Part shown: positions 9,233 through 19,109 of the stretch, piece by piece
Layout: each line of letters opens with the position of its first letter
How positions within the stretch are numbered: the stretch's first letter is position 1
Assembly: GCF_000332275.1 (NCBI RefSeq)
Contig: NZ_CM001776.1
Span: forward strand, 372,001 to 436,000
From: Synechococcus sp. PCC 7336
Lineage (GTDB): Bacteria; Cyanobacteriota; Cyanobacteriia; Thermostichales; PCC-7336
Reading direction: 5' to 3'
DNA length: 64,000 nucleotides
Notes under the pieces: generated by a model
What the model was told of the DNA's origin: nothing
Seen by the model: only the letters and a program-made list of their open reading frames with translations
The model's database searches: none
Position numbers and translations under genes: made by a program

Positions 9233-9784
9233 CTAGCCTCCGAGTAGCTTGGCAATTGTAATGTCGAGGTTGGGAAATGCTGCCGGACTGATTCTGCCCG
9301 AGGTGAAAACCTGGCACCGCTCGTATCCAGCATCCGAGGGCGATCGCATCACAATCACCTCCAGCTTCTGGAGATCGACCACCCAATATTCTGAAATCCC
9401 CGCCCGCCCGTAAGCGGAAACTTTCTCTCCCAAGTCGCGACCGATCGACGAGTAGGCAATTTCGATTGTCCAAAAAACATCCTCAGGGTACGGATGGCGA
9501 TCGCGATACACGATGCCCAAAGGTTTAACCACTGCGATGTCGGGCTCGGGTTCGCTGCGATCGGAGAGAGTGATTGGCCCTGTCTCCCGCACCTTGGCAG
9601 CATTGCCGAGACGACTCCGCAAATAGTCTGCGATATCTGAAGTGATGAAATAGTGGATCGGACCTTCAGGGCTCTTTTCAACAATATTGCCATTCAGAAG
9701 TTCGACCTTGCGATCGCTCAAAATGCCCGCATCGATCGTGCGGTGATAGTCATCGAGGGTCCATTTAGCAAGCGTTTCCAGCAT
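9233..9784 (-). CDS. Uma2 family putative endonuclease
   Basis: Uma2/DUF820 protein of 183 residues. It begins AKWTLDDYHRTIDAGILSD and carries the family core RKVELLNGNIVE, SEPEPDIAVVKP, FWTIEIA and the Lys-containing LGEKVSAYGRAGISEYWVVDL. It resembles the gene at 4062-4607 more than its immediate neighbour at 8665, so the two adjacent genes are not a recent tandem duplication. It ends 10 bp from the end of the convergent Uma2 gene. Confidence 0.86.
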   Translation of the reverse strand: MLETLAKWTLDDYHRTIDAGILSDRKVELLNGNIVEKSPEGPIHYFITSDIADYLRSRLGNAAKVRETGPITLSDRSEPEPDIAVVKPLGIVYRDRHPYPEDVFWTIEIAYSSIGRDLGEKVSAYGRAGISEYWVVDLQKLEVIVMRSPSDAGYERCQVFTSGRISPAAFPNLDITIAKLLGG

Positions 9785-9830
9785 GGCGATCGCTCTAGAT
9801 TGCTTAACGCTAACTTTATTTTGGCTGAAC

Positions 9831-10928
9831 TTAACGGCGATCGCGCGGGTCTAGGGCATCCCGCAAGCCGTCCCCCAAGACATTGAACGACAGCACCGTC
9901 ACCACCACCAACACCGTCGGCGGCACAATTAACCAGGGTTGCAACACCATAATTGACGCATTCGTTGCCAGCGACAGCATATTTCCCCACGAGGCATCTG
10001 GCTGCTGAATGCCCAGGCCGATCAGGCTGAGCACCGATTCTGCGCCAATGAAACCGGGCACCGTCAGAGTGCCCGCAATAATGACGTAAGTCGCCGTCTG
10101 CGGCAAAATATGGCGCCACAGCAGATAGAAGGTGCCAGCCCCCGACGCCTGCGATGCTTGTACGAATTCCCGCTGTCGAATCGATAGCACCTGTCCCCGA
10201 ATCACCCGCGCCAAACCGGCCCAACCCACAAAACTCGTAATCGCCACAATCACGAAGAACCGTTCGGCATTGGAAAACGGCACCCCCGTAAAGGGATTCT
10301 CCTGCAGTACGGCGGCCAGCGAAACCAACAGATAGAGTCCTGGAATGGATAGCACCACTTCCACCAAACGCATCAGTAGGGTATCGACCCAGCCGCCAAA
10401 ATATCCCGCCAAGCCCCCCACCGTCAGGCCAATGGGGAACGAAATCAGAATGCCGACAATACCGACAAACAGGCTAACGCGGCTGCCGTACACCAAGCGA
10501 CTGAAGTAATCGCGCCCCTGATCGTCCGTTCCCAAAATGTTGATAAAGCCTGTCGGCCCTTCGCCCCTCGACACTGTACCGAACAGATGGCGATCGCCAG
10601 GAACCAACCCCAACCATTTGTAAGACCTACCTCGGACCCATAACCGAATTGGGGATGGATGCTCGAAATCGACAGTGAGCCTGCGATCGCCCGTCTCGAT
10701 CTCCACCGGCCCCTGCAAGGTGGGATAAACGTGCGGACCCATCCACTCCCCCTGCTGAGTGCGCCAGTAGATCTGCGTCGGGGGCAGCAGCGAGCCGCTG
10801 TCTTGAATGTCGAACGGGCCGTAAGGTGCAATGAATTCACCTAAAATTGAACAGGTGTACAACACAATCAGCAGAATCCCGGCCGCTTGGGCCAGACGAT
10901 TGCGCTTAAACACTTGCCACCACGACAT
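9831..10928 (-). CDS. ABC transporter permease, DppC/OppC type
   Basis: Integral membrane permease of an oligopeptide/nickel-type ABC importer, 365 residues. The N-terminal segment LAQAAGILLIVLYTCSILGEF anchors it, and a ~90-residue loop precedes the binding-protein-dependent transport domain. The EAA-like cytoplasmic loop is visible as EFVQASQASGAGTFYLLWRHILP. Five further hydrophobic segments follow the loop. No DppB, ATPase or binding protein is nearby, so it must pair with subunits coded elsewhere, as is common in cyanobacteria. The enlarged periplasmic loop is longer than in typical DppC. It is divergent from moaD. Confidence 0.9.
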   Translation of the reverse strand: MSWWQVFKRNRLAQAAGILLIVLYTCSILGEFIAPYGPFDIQDSGSLLPPTQIYWRTQQGEWMGPHVYPTLQGPVEIETGDRRLTVDFEHPSPIRLWVRGRSYKWLGLVPGDRHLFGTVSRGEGPTGFINILGTDDQGRDYFSRLVYGSRVSLFVGIVGILISFPIGLTVGGLAGYFGGWVDTLLMRLVEVVLSIPGLYLLVSLAAVLQENPFTGVPFSNAERFFVIVAITSFVGWAGLARVIRGQVLSIRQREFVQASQASGAGTFYLLWRHILPQTATYVIIAGTLTVPGFIGAESVLSLIGLGIQQPDASWGNMLSLATNASIMVLQPWLIVPPTVLVVVTVLSFNVLGDGLRDALDPRDRR

Positions 10929-11009
10929 CGCTTTTCAAACTCAGCTCGCTTTATTCTCTCCAGTGTCTCCCGTTCTGGGCCGGTTGTCCCCTTACCCCCC
11001 AATTTCGCC

Positions 11010-11279
11010 GTGGCCGCTCCTGCAGAAACCCGCTTTACCATCGTCCTCAAACTCTTTGCCGTCTATGGAGAGACCCTCGGGGCGGAAGAGCAAACCCTCG
11101 AGGTGCAGGCGGGAACCACGGCCAGCGATGTGTGCGATCGCCTGATCGCCCAATATCCGTCGCTGGCAGAATGGCGATCGCAAACCCGCTTCGGCATCAA
11201 CCTCGAATTTGTTGCCCCCGAAACTCCGCTTCAACCCGGCGACGAACTCGTCCTGATTCCGCCCGTCAGCGGAGGGTGA
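11010..11279 (+). CDS. moaD: molybdopterin synthase small subunit MoaD
   Basis: Ubiquitin-fold sulfur carrier, 89 residues, that donates sulfur to precursor Z through its C-terminal thiocarboxylate. The essential Gly-Gly terminus is present (PPVSGG). The family pattern is clear: VLKLFAVYGE near the start, then GTTASDVCDRLIAQYP and LQPGDELVLIPP. I use the GTG at 11010 because the frame upstream overlaps the divergent permease start and looks non-coding. The enzyme it serves here is NarB. MoaE is not in the window. Confidence 0.88.
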   Translation: MAAPAETRFTIVLKLFAVYGETLGAEEQTLEVQAGTTASDVCDRLIAQYPSLAEWRSQTRFGINLEFVAPETPLQPGDELVLIPPVSGG

Positions 11280-11434
11280 AGGCGATCGTTTGCCGATGAG
11301 GACAATCGCCGATCGAGCGCAATTGAGTTTTAGCAGAAGTCAGCGATGAATGCGTTAACCCGCTGGACTCTGGATTTTAAGCGAATTCCTGATGATACGA
11401 TGGCTGAAGCGAAAGAGAAAGAGAAAAGAACAGA

Positions 11435-13576
11435 ATGAACGAATATCGCAAGTCGATTTCCTTTTACGGACGGGAAATCGAGATTTCCACGGGCTTGCTC
11501 GCTCCCCAAGCCGGTGGAGCAGTCACGATTCAATCGGGAGACACCTGCGTACTCGTTACCGCCACTCAACAAACAGGCCGACCGGGCATTGACTTTATGC
11601 CCCTGATGGTGGATTACGAAGAACGACTCTACGCCGCTGGGCGGATCCCCGGCGGTTTTTTGCGGCGCGAAGGTCGTCCTCCCGAACGGGCCACCCTCAC
11701 CTCCCGCCTGATCGATCGCCCCATGCGTCCCCTCTTCCCTGGTTGGCTGCGGGACGACGTGCAGATTGTTGCCACCACTCTGTCGGTTGACGAAACGGTT
11801 CCCCCCGACATCCTCTGCATTACGGCTGCTTCCATCGCCGTGCGCATCGCCCAATGCCCCTTTGCAGGGCCAGTTGCCGCCGTGCGCGTCGGCTTAGTCG
11901 ATGATGAATTCATCATCAATCCCACCTATGCCGAAATTGAAGCGGGCGACCTCGACCTAGTGGTGGCCGGAACCCCCAAAGGCATCATTATGGTGGAAGC
12001 TGGAGCGGATCGGTTGCCCGAAAATGACGTGATCGAGGCCATTGACTTTGCCTATGAAGCCATTCAAGAGTTGCTCGCAGCCCAAGAGGAGATCTCTCAG
12101 GATCTGGAGCTATCGAAAGTGGAGGGCATTCCTCCTGAAGCCAACTCCGCTGTGGACGAATTTGTCGCCGAGCAGGCCCAGGAGAAGATTCAGGCGATTT
12201 TGAAGCAGTTTTTGGGTAAAAACGAGCGCGACAGCCAACTGGACGAGCTCAAAGAGGCGATCGTGGCGGCCCTAGAAGAGCGTCCTGAAGATGACCCGCT
12301 GCGTCTGTTTGCAGCAGAAAATCCCAAGGCGATCGCCAAAGCCTTCAAGGCGCTGACCAAAACCCTGATGCGCAAGCAAATTGTCGACGAGAACATCCGG
12401 GTGGACGGTCGCAAGCTAGATGAAGTACGCCCGATCTCCTGCCAAGCCGGATTGGTGCCCAAAGTCCACGGCAGCGGTCTGTTCACCCGAGGTCTGACCC
12501 AAGTGCTCTCCATTACCACTCTCGGTACCCCCGGAGATGCCCAAGAATTAGACGACTTGCACCCCGCCGAACAGAAGCGCTACCTGCACCACTACAACTT
12601 CCCCGCCTATTCTGTGGGTGAAACCAAACCGGCCCGATCGCCCGGTCGCCGAGAAATCGGTCACGGTGCCCTTGCCGAACGGGCTTTACTGCCGGTCCTC
12701 CCTCCCAGTGACAGTTTCGGCTACGTGTTGAGGGTGGTCTCGGAAGTGCTGTCTTCCAATGGCTCCACCTCAATGGGCTCGGTCTGTGGCTCCTCGCTAT
12801 CGCTGATGGATGCTGGCGTGCCGATCGCCGCTCCCGTCGGGGGTGTCGCGATGGGACTGATTCGCGAGGGCGCAGAGGAGCGCATTCTCACCGATATTCA
12901 AGGTATTGAAGACTTTTTGGGGGATATGGACTTTAAGGTGGCGGGCACCGAAAGCGGTATCACTGCCCTGCAAATGGATATGAAGATTGACGGCATCACC
13001 GTGAAAACGGTGAGCGAAGCGATTCGGCAAGCTAAGGCCGGTCGCCTGCATATCCTCAGCAAGATGGCGGAGTTGCTGCCTGCCCCCCGTGCCGACCTGG
13101 CTCCGACTGCTCCCCGCCTACTTACCTTCAAGATCTCTCCCGATGCGATCGGTCAGGTGATCGGACCTGGCGGCAAGACGATTAAGGGCATTGTGGAAGC
13201 CACGGGAGCCAAGGTGGATATTGAAGATGACGGCACCGTCGTGGTCTCGTCCAACAAGGGGGGTCAGGCGGAAGCAGCCAAGAAGATGATTGAGGGCATG
13301 ACCCGCCGCGTAGAGGAAGGCCAAGTCTATATGGGCAAGGTCACCCGCATCATTCCCATTGGTGCCTTTGTGGAATTCTTGCCCAAGAAAGAGGGCATGA
13401 TTCACATTTCCCAGTTGGCAGATTACCGCGTGGGCAAGGTGGAAGACGAGGTGGCTGTCGGTGACGATGTGGTGGTGAAGGTGCGCAGCATCGACAATCG
13501 CGGTCGCATTAATCTGACACGGCTGGGCATCAGTGCCGAAGAGGCCACTGAGGTGCGGGAGGCGGTAGCAAAGTAG
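11435..13576 (+). CDS. pnp: polyribonucleotide nucleotidyltransferase (PNPase)
   Basis: Phosphorolytic 3'-5' exoribonuclease of the RNA-decay machinery, which in cyanobacteria also makes heteropolymeric RNA tails. The 713 residues show the full layout: RNase PH domain 1 (~10-140, with [10 protein letters not shown]), a helical linker (~145-235), RNase PH domain 2 (~320-470, with the phosphate-site region [10 protein letters not shown]), a KH domain ([15 protein letters not shown], ~570) and an S1 domain ([25 protein letters not shown], split here as [15 protein letters not shown] and [11 protein letters not shown]). rimM follows 67 bp downstream. Confidence 0.98.
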   Translation: MNEYRKSISFYGREIEISTGLLAPQAGGAVTIQSGDTCVLVTATQQTGRPGIDFMPLMVDYEERLYAAGRIPGGFLRREGRPPERATLTSRLIDRPMRPLFPGWLRDDVQIVATTLSVDETVPPDILCITAASIAVRIAQCPFAGPVAAVRVGLVDDEFIINPTYAEIEAGDLDLVVAGTPKGIIMVEAGADRLPENDVIEAIDFAYEAIQELLAAQEEISQDLELSKVEGIPPEANSAVDEFVAEQAQEKIQAILKQFLGKNERDSQLDELKEAIVAALEERPEDDPLRLFAAENPKAIAKAFKALTKTLMRKQIVDENIRVDGRKLDEVRPISCQAGLVPKVHGSGLFTRGLTQVLSITTLGTPGDAQELDDLHPAEQKRYLHHYNFPAYSVGETKPARSPGRREIGHGALAERALLPVLPPSDSFGYVLRVVSEVLSSNGSTSMGSVCGSSLSLMDAGVPIAAPVGGVAMGLIREGAEERILTDIQGIEDFLGDMDFKVAGTESGITALQMDMKIDGITVKTVSEAIRQAKAGRLHILSKMAELLPAPRADLAPTAPRLLTFKISPDAIGQVIGPGGKTIKGIVEATGAKVDIEDDGTVVVSSNKGGQAEAAKKMIEGMTRRVEEGQVYMGKVTRIIPIGAFVEFLPKKEGMIHISQLADYRVGKVEDEVAVGDDVVVKVRSIDNRGRINLTRLGISAEEATEVREAVAK

Positions 13577-13643
13577 AGATCGGAGGCTGGAACGGAGGCA
13601 GCAGTTTGTCGCATCTCAGCCCCGATCGCCACTACTCGAATCT

Positions 13644-14183
13644 ATGGCAAACGAACCCGCCACCGATCGCGATCGCTTTCTCACCGTCGGCAAGGTTAAG
13701 TCTGCCCACGGCTTGCGCGGCCTCTTGAAGGTTCGCAGTTTCTCCGATTTTCCCGAGCGGTTCACGCAGCCGGGACAGCGCTGGCTGCAACGGCAGGGGG
13801 AGCCTCCCACGGCGGTCAAGCTGCTCGAGGGCACCTTTCAGCCGGGGAAGAAACTGTATTTAGTGCAGTTTGAGGAAATTGGCGATCGCACGACAGCCGA
13901 GTCTTGGATTGGGGCGACGGTCTTGGTGCCGGAGGGCGATCGGCCTCCACTGGGGGAGGACGAGTATCGCGTCTCGGATTTGATTGGCGTCGCGGTTTAC
14001 GAGCAGAGCAGTGGAGACTATTTGGGGGCGATCGCCTCGATTTTTCCGGCGGGGAGTGACGTGTTGGAGATTGTGGACGGCGATCGGAGAGTGCTGATCC
14101 CATTTGTGAAAGCTTTTGTGCCAATTGTCGATTTAGCGTCGGGCAGGATTGAAGTGACGCCACCACAAGGATTGCTGGAGTAG
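13644..14183 (+). CDS. rimM: ribosome maturation factor RimM
   Basis: Assists maturation of the 30S head by binding ribosomal protein uS19. The 179 residues show the N-terminal RimM domain (VGKVKSAHGLRGLLKVRSF, residues ~11-29) and the C-terminal PRC-barrel (DEYRVSDLIGVAVYEQ onward). The start at 13644 places the conserved GKV motif at the normal distance. It follows pnp on the same strand and may be cotranscribed; the next gene is convergent. The usual partners trmD and rpsP are not here. Confidence 0.95.
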   Translation: MANEPATDRDRFLTVGKVKSAHGLRGLLKVRSFSDFPERFTQPGQRWLQRQGEPPTAVKLLEGTFQPGKKLYLVQFEEIGDRTTAESWIGATVLVPEGDRPPLGEDEYRVSDLIGVAVYEQSSGDYLGAIASIFPAGSDVLEIVDGDRRVLIPFVKAFVPIVDLASGRIEVTPPQGLLE

Positions 14184-14194
14184 AGGATGTCTGG

Positions 14195-15580
14195 TCAGTC
14201 CGCTGCCGCCTTCGAATCGCGACCTAATGCCGCCCGCAAGCAAATGGGCGTGAGAATGACCGTCACTAAAATTGCCATCACCACCGCAGCACTCAATTCA
14301 GAGGACATTTGCCCCGAAGACACCCCGACACCGGCAATCACCAACGCCACTTCCCCCAGCGGCAACATACCCACCCCCACCGCCAAGCGGTTGAGCTTCT
14401 GTTTGGTCGGCACCGCATAGGCACCGCTAATGCGACCGATCGCGACCGTGGCGGCTAAAAATAAGCCCATTAAAATCACTACCCACCCTCCGGGCGCAAA
14501 AGGATTGAGCACCCTTAAGTCGGTGCGCGCGCCGGTCACGACAAAAAAGATCGGTACCAATAATTGGGCAACGGGCTCTAGCTGGTGTTCGAGATTGCTA
14601 CGCACCTCGGTCTGACTCAGAATAATCCCTGCCGCAAACGCTCCCATCAAGGCTTCTAAACGGATCGTATCGGCCAGAAAGCCCAAGCCAAAACAGAATG
14701 CTAGAGAGAGCATCAGCAGGCCGCCCCTCACCTGCATGGGCTTGAGCAAATCCACAAACATCGAGCCGATCAAACGGCTGAGCACCGTGGAGCCCACCAA
14801 AAAGACTGCGGCTGAGACAATCAGCGTAGCCAGACCGACAAGACTGACCCCCGTGCCGGACGAGATCCCGATAATCACCGTCAGGATTAAGATACCGGTA
14901 ATGTCATCCAAGACGGCAGCCCCAACAATCAACTGGCCTTCTGGCGACTTCAACATATCGAGGTCATTTAGAATACTGGCTGAGATCCCGATACTAATGG
15001 CGGTGGGAGCGGCGGCGGCGAACAGGGCTCCCGGCATTTCGGCTCCGAACAAGAACAGCAAGCCCAACAGGCCGAAAAACAGCGGACCGGTAATGCCCAC
15101 CAATACCACCACCGCTGCCTGCGGGGCCACCCGCACCAGCTCTCTCAAGTTCGATTCCAGCCCCACTTGGAACAGCAGCAGAATTACCCCGAGCTGCGAC
15201 AGGTTGGCCAAGATTTCGCCCTGGGCTGCAAAGATGCCTTCGAGTTCGGCCTCGCCGAGGCCGGAGTGGAAGAGCTGAATGAAGCTGAGTAGCAACGAGT
15301 CGCTGGCTTCGATGCCCGGTCCGGGCAACACCACGAGGTTGAGCAAGGAGATCCCCACCACCGCTCCCCCGACTAATTCCCCCAAGATGGAGGTGAGCCC
15401 GAGGCGGTTGGTGATTTCGCCGCCCGTTTTGGCCGCTAGATAAATGAAAAACAGACTGAGCAGCACCATCTGCACAATCGGTCGATTGACCAAGCTGGGG
15501 TCGAGCAGTTCTGTCGCTTCTGCAGCGAAGAAGGGAACTGGCGGTAACAGCCAAGCAGTGCAAGGGGCGATCGCAAACAC
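14195..15580 (-). CDS. CPA2-type cation:proton antiporter
   Basis: Membrane antiporter of the KefB/NapA-like CPA2 family, 461 residues with about 12-13 hydrophobic segments and no C-terminal RCK domain, so probably a Na+ or K+/H+ exchanger without nucleotide control. The family pattern is seen in LGELVGGAVVGISLLNLV, LLLFQVGLESNLREL and VGAAVLDDITGILIL (acidic pair in the ion-binding helix). The start codon is GTG at 15580. It lies 2 bp after the stop codon of a paralogous antiporter gene, so they form an operon. The N terminus resembles a signal sequence (AWLLPPVPFFAAEA). Confidence 0.92.
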   Translation of the reverse strand: MFAIAPCTAWLLPPVPFFAAEATELLDPSLVNRPIVQMVLLSLFFIYLAAKTGGEITNRLGLTSILGELVGGAVVGISLLNLVVLPGPGIEASDSLLLSFIQLFHSGLGEAELEGIFAAQGEILANLSQLGVILLLFQVGLESNLRELVRVAPQAAVVVLVGITGPLFFGLLGLLFLFGAEMPGALFAAAAPTAISIGISASILNDLDMLKSPEGQLIVGAAVLDDITGILILTVIIGISSGTGVSLVGLATLIVSAAVFLVGSTVLSRLIGSMFVDLLKPMQVRGGLLMLSLAFCFGLGFLADTIRLEALMGAFAAGIILSQTEVRSNLEHQLEPVAQLLVPIFFVVTGARTDLRVLNPFAPGGWVVILMGLFLAATVAIGRISGAYAVPTKQKLNRLAVGVGMLPLGEVALVIAGVGVSSGQMSSELSAAVVMAILVTVILTPICLRAALGRDSKAAAD

Positions 15581-15582
15581 GA

Positions 15583-16926
15583 TTATCGACTTTCTCCAAC
15601 GGGAATGCGGATGGGAGCGGGCTTGAGCCAGCGCAGGCCCAAACTAGCGGCTAAAGCGCTGGTGAGAGAAACCACCACCAGAACGGTAAAGAGAATGGGG
15701 TCTAAAATTCCGGCAATGCGGCCCACTTCGGCAAAGACCAACATGACCTCGCCGCGAGGAATCATCCCCAGTCCGATCGCCAGCGGATTCATGCCCTCCT
15801 GAATGGAAACGGCATAGCCACTCGCCAGTTTGGACACCACCGAGATCGCGATCAAAAAGAGCGCGAGAATGGGGCTAAACCAGCCGCGATCGCCCGCACC
15901 GGGCAAAAGCTGACTCAAATCCGTTTCGGCACCGACGTAGACGAAGAAAATCGGCACAAAGGCGTCCACCACTGGCCTGAGACTCTCTGCAATCAAACGG
16001 CGTACGCCGCCTTTGAGCACCAGTCCAGCCAAAAAAGCCCCCAGAATGTTAACCAAGCCCGCCCCACTGGCAATGAGCACAAACACGAAGGCAAACATCA
16101 AAGCCGGAATAATCACCCGTCCCGGCGTGGTCAGGATTTGCCGCAGCAGCATCAATAGCCTGCTAAACAGCCGCCCCGCCAAGATGGCCACGACGATGAC
16201 CGCTGTGGTCAGTACCACCACTAGCAAAATATTCAGACTCATGACCGAGCCGCCAGTCTTGAAAACCCCCAAGATGAGTGACAGCAGAATAATGCCGATG
16301 ACATCATCGAGCATGGCTGCGCCAATCACCACCTGAGTCTCGTCTGGGGTATAGGCTGCTTCTTGCCGCAGGAGCTGTAAGGTGACGCCGAGACTCGTGA
16401 CACTCAGGGCCGCCCCCATAAACAGCGCAGGCAAAATCTCCACACCAAAGAAGGCATTCAGGACGAGCGAGCCGCCAACAATTGAAAGCAGCACCCCCGT
16501 TCCTGCCACCGCAATCACTTTCGATCGCTGCACTAGAAATTGATTCAGATTGGCACCCAGGCCAATCTCGAACAGCAAGACCACCACCCCGACATTGGCT
16601 AGATTGCGAAAAAATTCCCCCTGAAAGGCAAAGACTTCGGCGAGCGAATCCAGCCCCCCATGCAGCCCTGCCACCCAATTGACGAGCACCGAGCTGTCGG
16701 GGGGTAGGGCGGGATCGGGGACAAACAGGTGCAGACCCGAAATCCCAATCAGCAACCCCCCCAGCAATTCCCCCAGCAGGGAGGGAAATCCCAAGCGACG
16801 GCAAAATTCTCCCCCCAGCAGGGCTGTGAGATAGACCAGGGCCAATTCTAAGACAACAATCGCGAGCGAGAGTTTTTCCGTACCGCCTGTGGAGGCTGCC
16901 AGCAGCGGCGTACTGATTAGATCCAT
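15583..16926 (-). CDS. CPA2-type cation:proton antiporter
   Basis: Paralogue of the gene just downstream, 447 residues, all hydrophobic segments with the same landmarks: GFPSLLGELLGGLLIGISGL, VLLFEIGLGANLNQF and IGAAMLDDVIGIILLS. It also lacks a regulatory tail. Adjacent paralogous antiporters in an operon suggest either a heteromeric exchanger or division of labour by pH or ion. First gene of the pair; the DUF3493 gene upstream is on the same strand, 24 bp away, and may share a transcript. Confidence 0.92.
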   Translation of the reverse strand: MDLISTPLLAASTGGTEKLSLAIVVLELALVYLTALLGGEFCRRLGFPSLLGELLGGLLIGISGLHLFVPDPALPPDSSVLVNWVAGLHGGLDSLAEVFAFQGEFFRNLANVGVVVLLFEIGLGANLNQFLVQRSKVIAVAGTGVLLSIVGGSLVLNAFFGVEILPALFMGAALSVTSLGVTLQLLRQEAAYTPDETQVVIGAAMLDDVIGIILLSLILGVFKTGGSVMSLNILLVVVLTTAVIVVAILAGRLFSRLLMLLRQILTTPGRVIIPALMFAFVFVLIASGAGLVNILGAFLAGLVLKGGVRRLIAESLRPVVDAFVPIFFVYVGAETDLSQLLPGAGDRGWFSPILALFLIAISVVSKLASGYAVSIQEGMNPLAIGLGMIPRGEVMLVFAEVGRIAGILDPILFTVLVVVSLTSALAASLGLRWLKPAPIRIPVGESR

Positions 16927-16950
16927 CTCAGTTGTGGTTTTCTAGCATTT

Positions 16951-17265
16951 CTAAGAGCCTCTGGCGCGATCGCCGACTTCGAACTTCTCCCGCAGGCGAT
17001 CCTCCAGCTTCCGCTGTCGCTGGCGCTCCCATCGAAACAACGCGATCGCCCCCGCCGAGATGCCCAGTTGTAAAGCCAAGCTGGGCAACGTCTGGTCTAG
17101 GGCTCGACCGGCTAAAGCTCGAAAGAAAAAGACAAACGCGCCAATCCCTCCCGAGGCAAGGCAGGTGATGTAGATAAATTGTCGCAGTTTTCGGTAGGGG
17201 GCAGCGAGCTCTGCGGTGAGCTGAACGCGCTCTTCGATGCTGAGCTGTTCGCGTGGGGGAGACAT
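16951..17265 (-). CDS. DUF3493 family membrane protein
   Basis: 104-residue protein of the DUF3493 family, shared by cyanobacteria and plastids; plant relatives (LPA3 type) take part in photosystem II assembly, but the bacterial role is unsettled. The conserved start LTAELAAPYRKLRQFIYITC is present, followed by two membrane segments (GGIGAFVFFFRALAG and LALQLGISAGAIALF) and a basic C-terminal tail. It sits between leuB and the antiporter operon on the same strand. Confidence 0.8.
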   Translation of the reverse strand: MSPPREQLSIEERVQLTAELAAPYRKLRQFIYITCLASGGIGAFVFFFRALAGRALDQTLPSLALQLGISAGAIALFRWERQRQRKLEDRLREKFEVGDRARGS

Positions 17266-17311
17266 GCCTGTCGAACCGCCTGAGGCTACGCCAACGAGTG
17301 TATCAGTTCGC

Positions 17312-18418
17312 TTACGTTTGGCGATCGATCGCGGTCAGGAGGCGATCGCCCATCTCGCGACAGCCCACAACTTGAGTCCCCTCCGAGGCAATGTCGCCGG
17401 TTCGATATCCCTGCTCCAGCACCTGTTCGACCGCCCCTTCGATACAGCGGGCGGCGTCGGGTCGATCGAGGCCGTAACGCAGCATCATTGCGCCAGAAAG
17501 CACTTGAGCAATCGGGTTGGCCTTATCTAGACCGGCGATGTCGGGGGCAGAGCCGTGGACGGGCTCGAACAGGCCGGGACCCTCGGTTCCGAGCGAGGCT
17601 GAGGGCAACATCCCGATCGACCCCGTCAGCATGGAGGCTTCGTCCGAGAGAATATCCCCAAACAAGTTGCCGGTCACAATCACGTCAAACTGCTTGGGCC
17701 AGCGCACCAACTGCATAGCAGCATTATCGACATACATGTGGGACAGCTCCACTGCGGGATAATCTGCAGCCAATTTTGTCATTTGCTGTCGCCACAGTTG
17801 CGACACGTCTAGCACATTGGCTTTATCCACCGAGCACAGCTTGCGATCTCGTTTCATCGCCAGCTCGAAGGCGACTTTGCCGATGCGATCGACCTCGCTA
17901 TCCAAATAGGCCATCGTATTGACGCCGCGCTGAATGCCGTTCTCCTGCTGAAAGATGCCCTTGGGTTTGCCAAAGTAAATGCCCCCCGTCAGTTCCCGCA
18001 CCACCATCAGATCGATGTCTTCGATCGCCTCTCGTTTGAGGGTGGAGGCATCGATCAGCTGCGGAAAGATTTGCACGGGTCGCAGGTTGGCGAACAGACC
18101 GAGACCGGCCCGCAGACCGAGCAGTGCCTGTTCGGGACGCAGGTGGGCGGGTAGGGTGTCATATTTGAAGTCTCCAACAGCCGCCAAATAGACGGCATCG
18201 CTCTGCCGGCAAAGTTGCAAGGTCTCGTCGGGGAGGGGATGGCCGCTGGCGGCGTAGGCACTACCGCCAATGGGGGCCGCCTGAAAGTTCCAGCTAAAGC
18301 CAAATTTTTGCGCGACAGCTTTGAGGACATCCACCCCTACCGCCATAATTTCGGGGCCGATACCGTCACCGGATAAGAGGGTTGCGGTATAGGTGGGCTG
18401 AGGGGGCGAGGCGGTCAT
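17312..18418 (-). CDS. leuB: 3-isopropylmalate dehydrogenase
   Basis: NAD-dependent oxidative decarboxylation of 3-isopropylmalate in leucine synthesis. The family landmarks are all present: [11 protein letters not shown] at the N terminus, [14 protein letters not shown], the substrate loop [12 protein letters not shown], the catalytic YVDNAAMQL with its Asp, [15 protein letters not shown], and [12 protein letters not shown] for NAD binding. I chose ATG at 18418 (368 residues); the frame is open to a TTG at 18460, but the added residues are not family-like. The preceding gene (hydroxylase) ends 52 bp upstream on the same strand. Confidence 0.96.
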   Translation of the reverse strand: MTASPPQPTYTATLLSGDGIGPEIMAVGVDVLKAVAQKFGFSWNFQAAPIGGSAYAASGHPLPDETLQLCRQSDAVYLAAVGDFKYDTLPAHLRPEQALLGLRAGLGLFANLRPVQIFPQLIDASTLKREAIEDIDLMVVRELTGGIYFGKPKGIFQQENGIQRGVNTMAYLDSEVDRIGKVAFELAMKRDRKLCSVDKANVLDVSQLWRQQMTKLAADYPAVELSHMYVDNAAMQLVRWPKQFDVIVTGNLFGDILSDEASMLTGSIGMLPSASLGTEGPGLFEPVHGSAPDIAGLDKANPIAQVLSGAMMLRYGLDRPDAARCIEGAVEQVLEQGYRTGDIASEGTQVVGCREMGDRLLTAIDRQT

Positions 18419-18469
18419 AACGGGGTTCGAGGGTACGGGCCATGTTGAAGGGTAGCGCAAGGGGACCCG

Positions 18470-18955
18470 CTACCACCAGCGCAACTGCCAGTGGGTGCGC
18501 TGGGGCTGGCCCAGTTCTTCGTCCGTCAGCCAATCCACAGATTTGTACGTGCCGAAGGCGCGATCCCACCAATCGACAGCCAAGCCAAAGTTGTGGTGCC
18601 ACATACCGTATTTGTGGTGGACGTAATGGACGGGCATGGCCATCCAAAAACACTTTGTAGGGTTGTCGTGCTGAAGCTGGTGGGCGTAAGCCGAAAAGGC
18701 GGCAAAGAAGAGTGCCCCACTGCACCAACCCGCTCCCACGGGCAGCGAAATCAGGAAGGGCAAGAGCATGGCGATCGCGCTGCCGCGCACGTAGTCGCGA
18801 AATTCCCACAGCACTCCCTGCCCTTCATTGCGACGGTGGTGATCGCGATGGCGTTCTCCCAAACGCTCAGAGACGTGCATCAGTCGGTGCAGCCAATATT
18901 CCACCAAGCTGGCGAACAAGAAGGCGGCGATAAAGCTGGTGGCGAAAGCAATCAC
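18470..18955 (-). CDS. small di-iron fatty acid hydroxylase/sterol desaturase family protein
   Basis: Membrane di-iron oxygenase of 161 residues. The histidine clusters that bind iron are HRLMH (~23-27), HRDHH (~36-40), HQLQHD, and HYVHHKYGMWHHNFG (~109-123). Two to three hydrophobic segments lie between them. It is far shorter than cyanobacterial CrtR; CrtZ-type carotenoid hydroxylases are of similar size, but the spacing matches the fatty acid hydroxylase superfamily generally. The substrate is open. The start codon is GTG at 18955. It lies upstream of leuB on the same strand and divergent from the DevC-like gene. Confidence 0.82.
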   Translation of the reverse strand: MIAFATSFIAAFLFASLVEYWLHRLMHVSERLGERHRDHHRRNEGQGVLWEFRDYVRGSAIAMLLPFLISLPVGAGWCSGALFFAAFSAYAHQLQHDNPTKCFWMAMPVHYVHHKYGMWHHNFGLAVDWWDRAFGTYKSVDWLTDEELGQPQRTHWQLRWW

Positions 18956-18992
18956 AGGATTTTCCAGAAAAAAACCTCAATACTAGGTCATT

Positions 18993-19066
18993 ATAGGTAT
19001 TTTTGTTTGCTCGTCATTCATCCCGATGTTATGGGTATTCGTGAAGATGTTATGGGTCGTACCTAT
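18993..19066 (+). promoter_or_regulatory. repeat-rich regulatory region upstream of the DevC-like gene
   Basis: A 12-bp direct repeat GATGTTATGGGT occurs at 19025-19036 and 19046-19057, start-to-start 21 bp, i.e. two helical turns. An inverted pair ATAGGTA (18993-18999) and TACCTAT (19060-19066) brackets it. This geometry suits cooperative binding of a regulator on one DNA face between the divergent hydroxylase and exporter genes. Confidence 0.5.
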
Positions 19067-19109
19067 GCGCCTGCCGCTATCGTGAACGTATGTTTTTTGA
19101 GCACCACCC

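Noticed and set aside
18470-18955. CrtR or CrtZ carotenoid hydroxylase assignment
   Set aside because: Too short for CrtR; the His-box spacing is only generic for the di-iron superfamily, so the substrate is left open.
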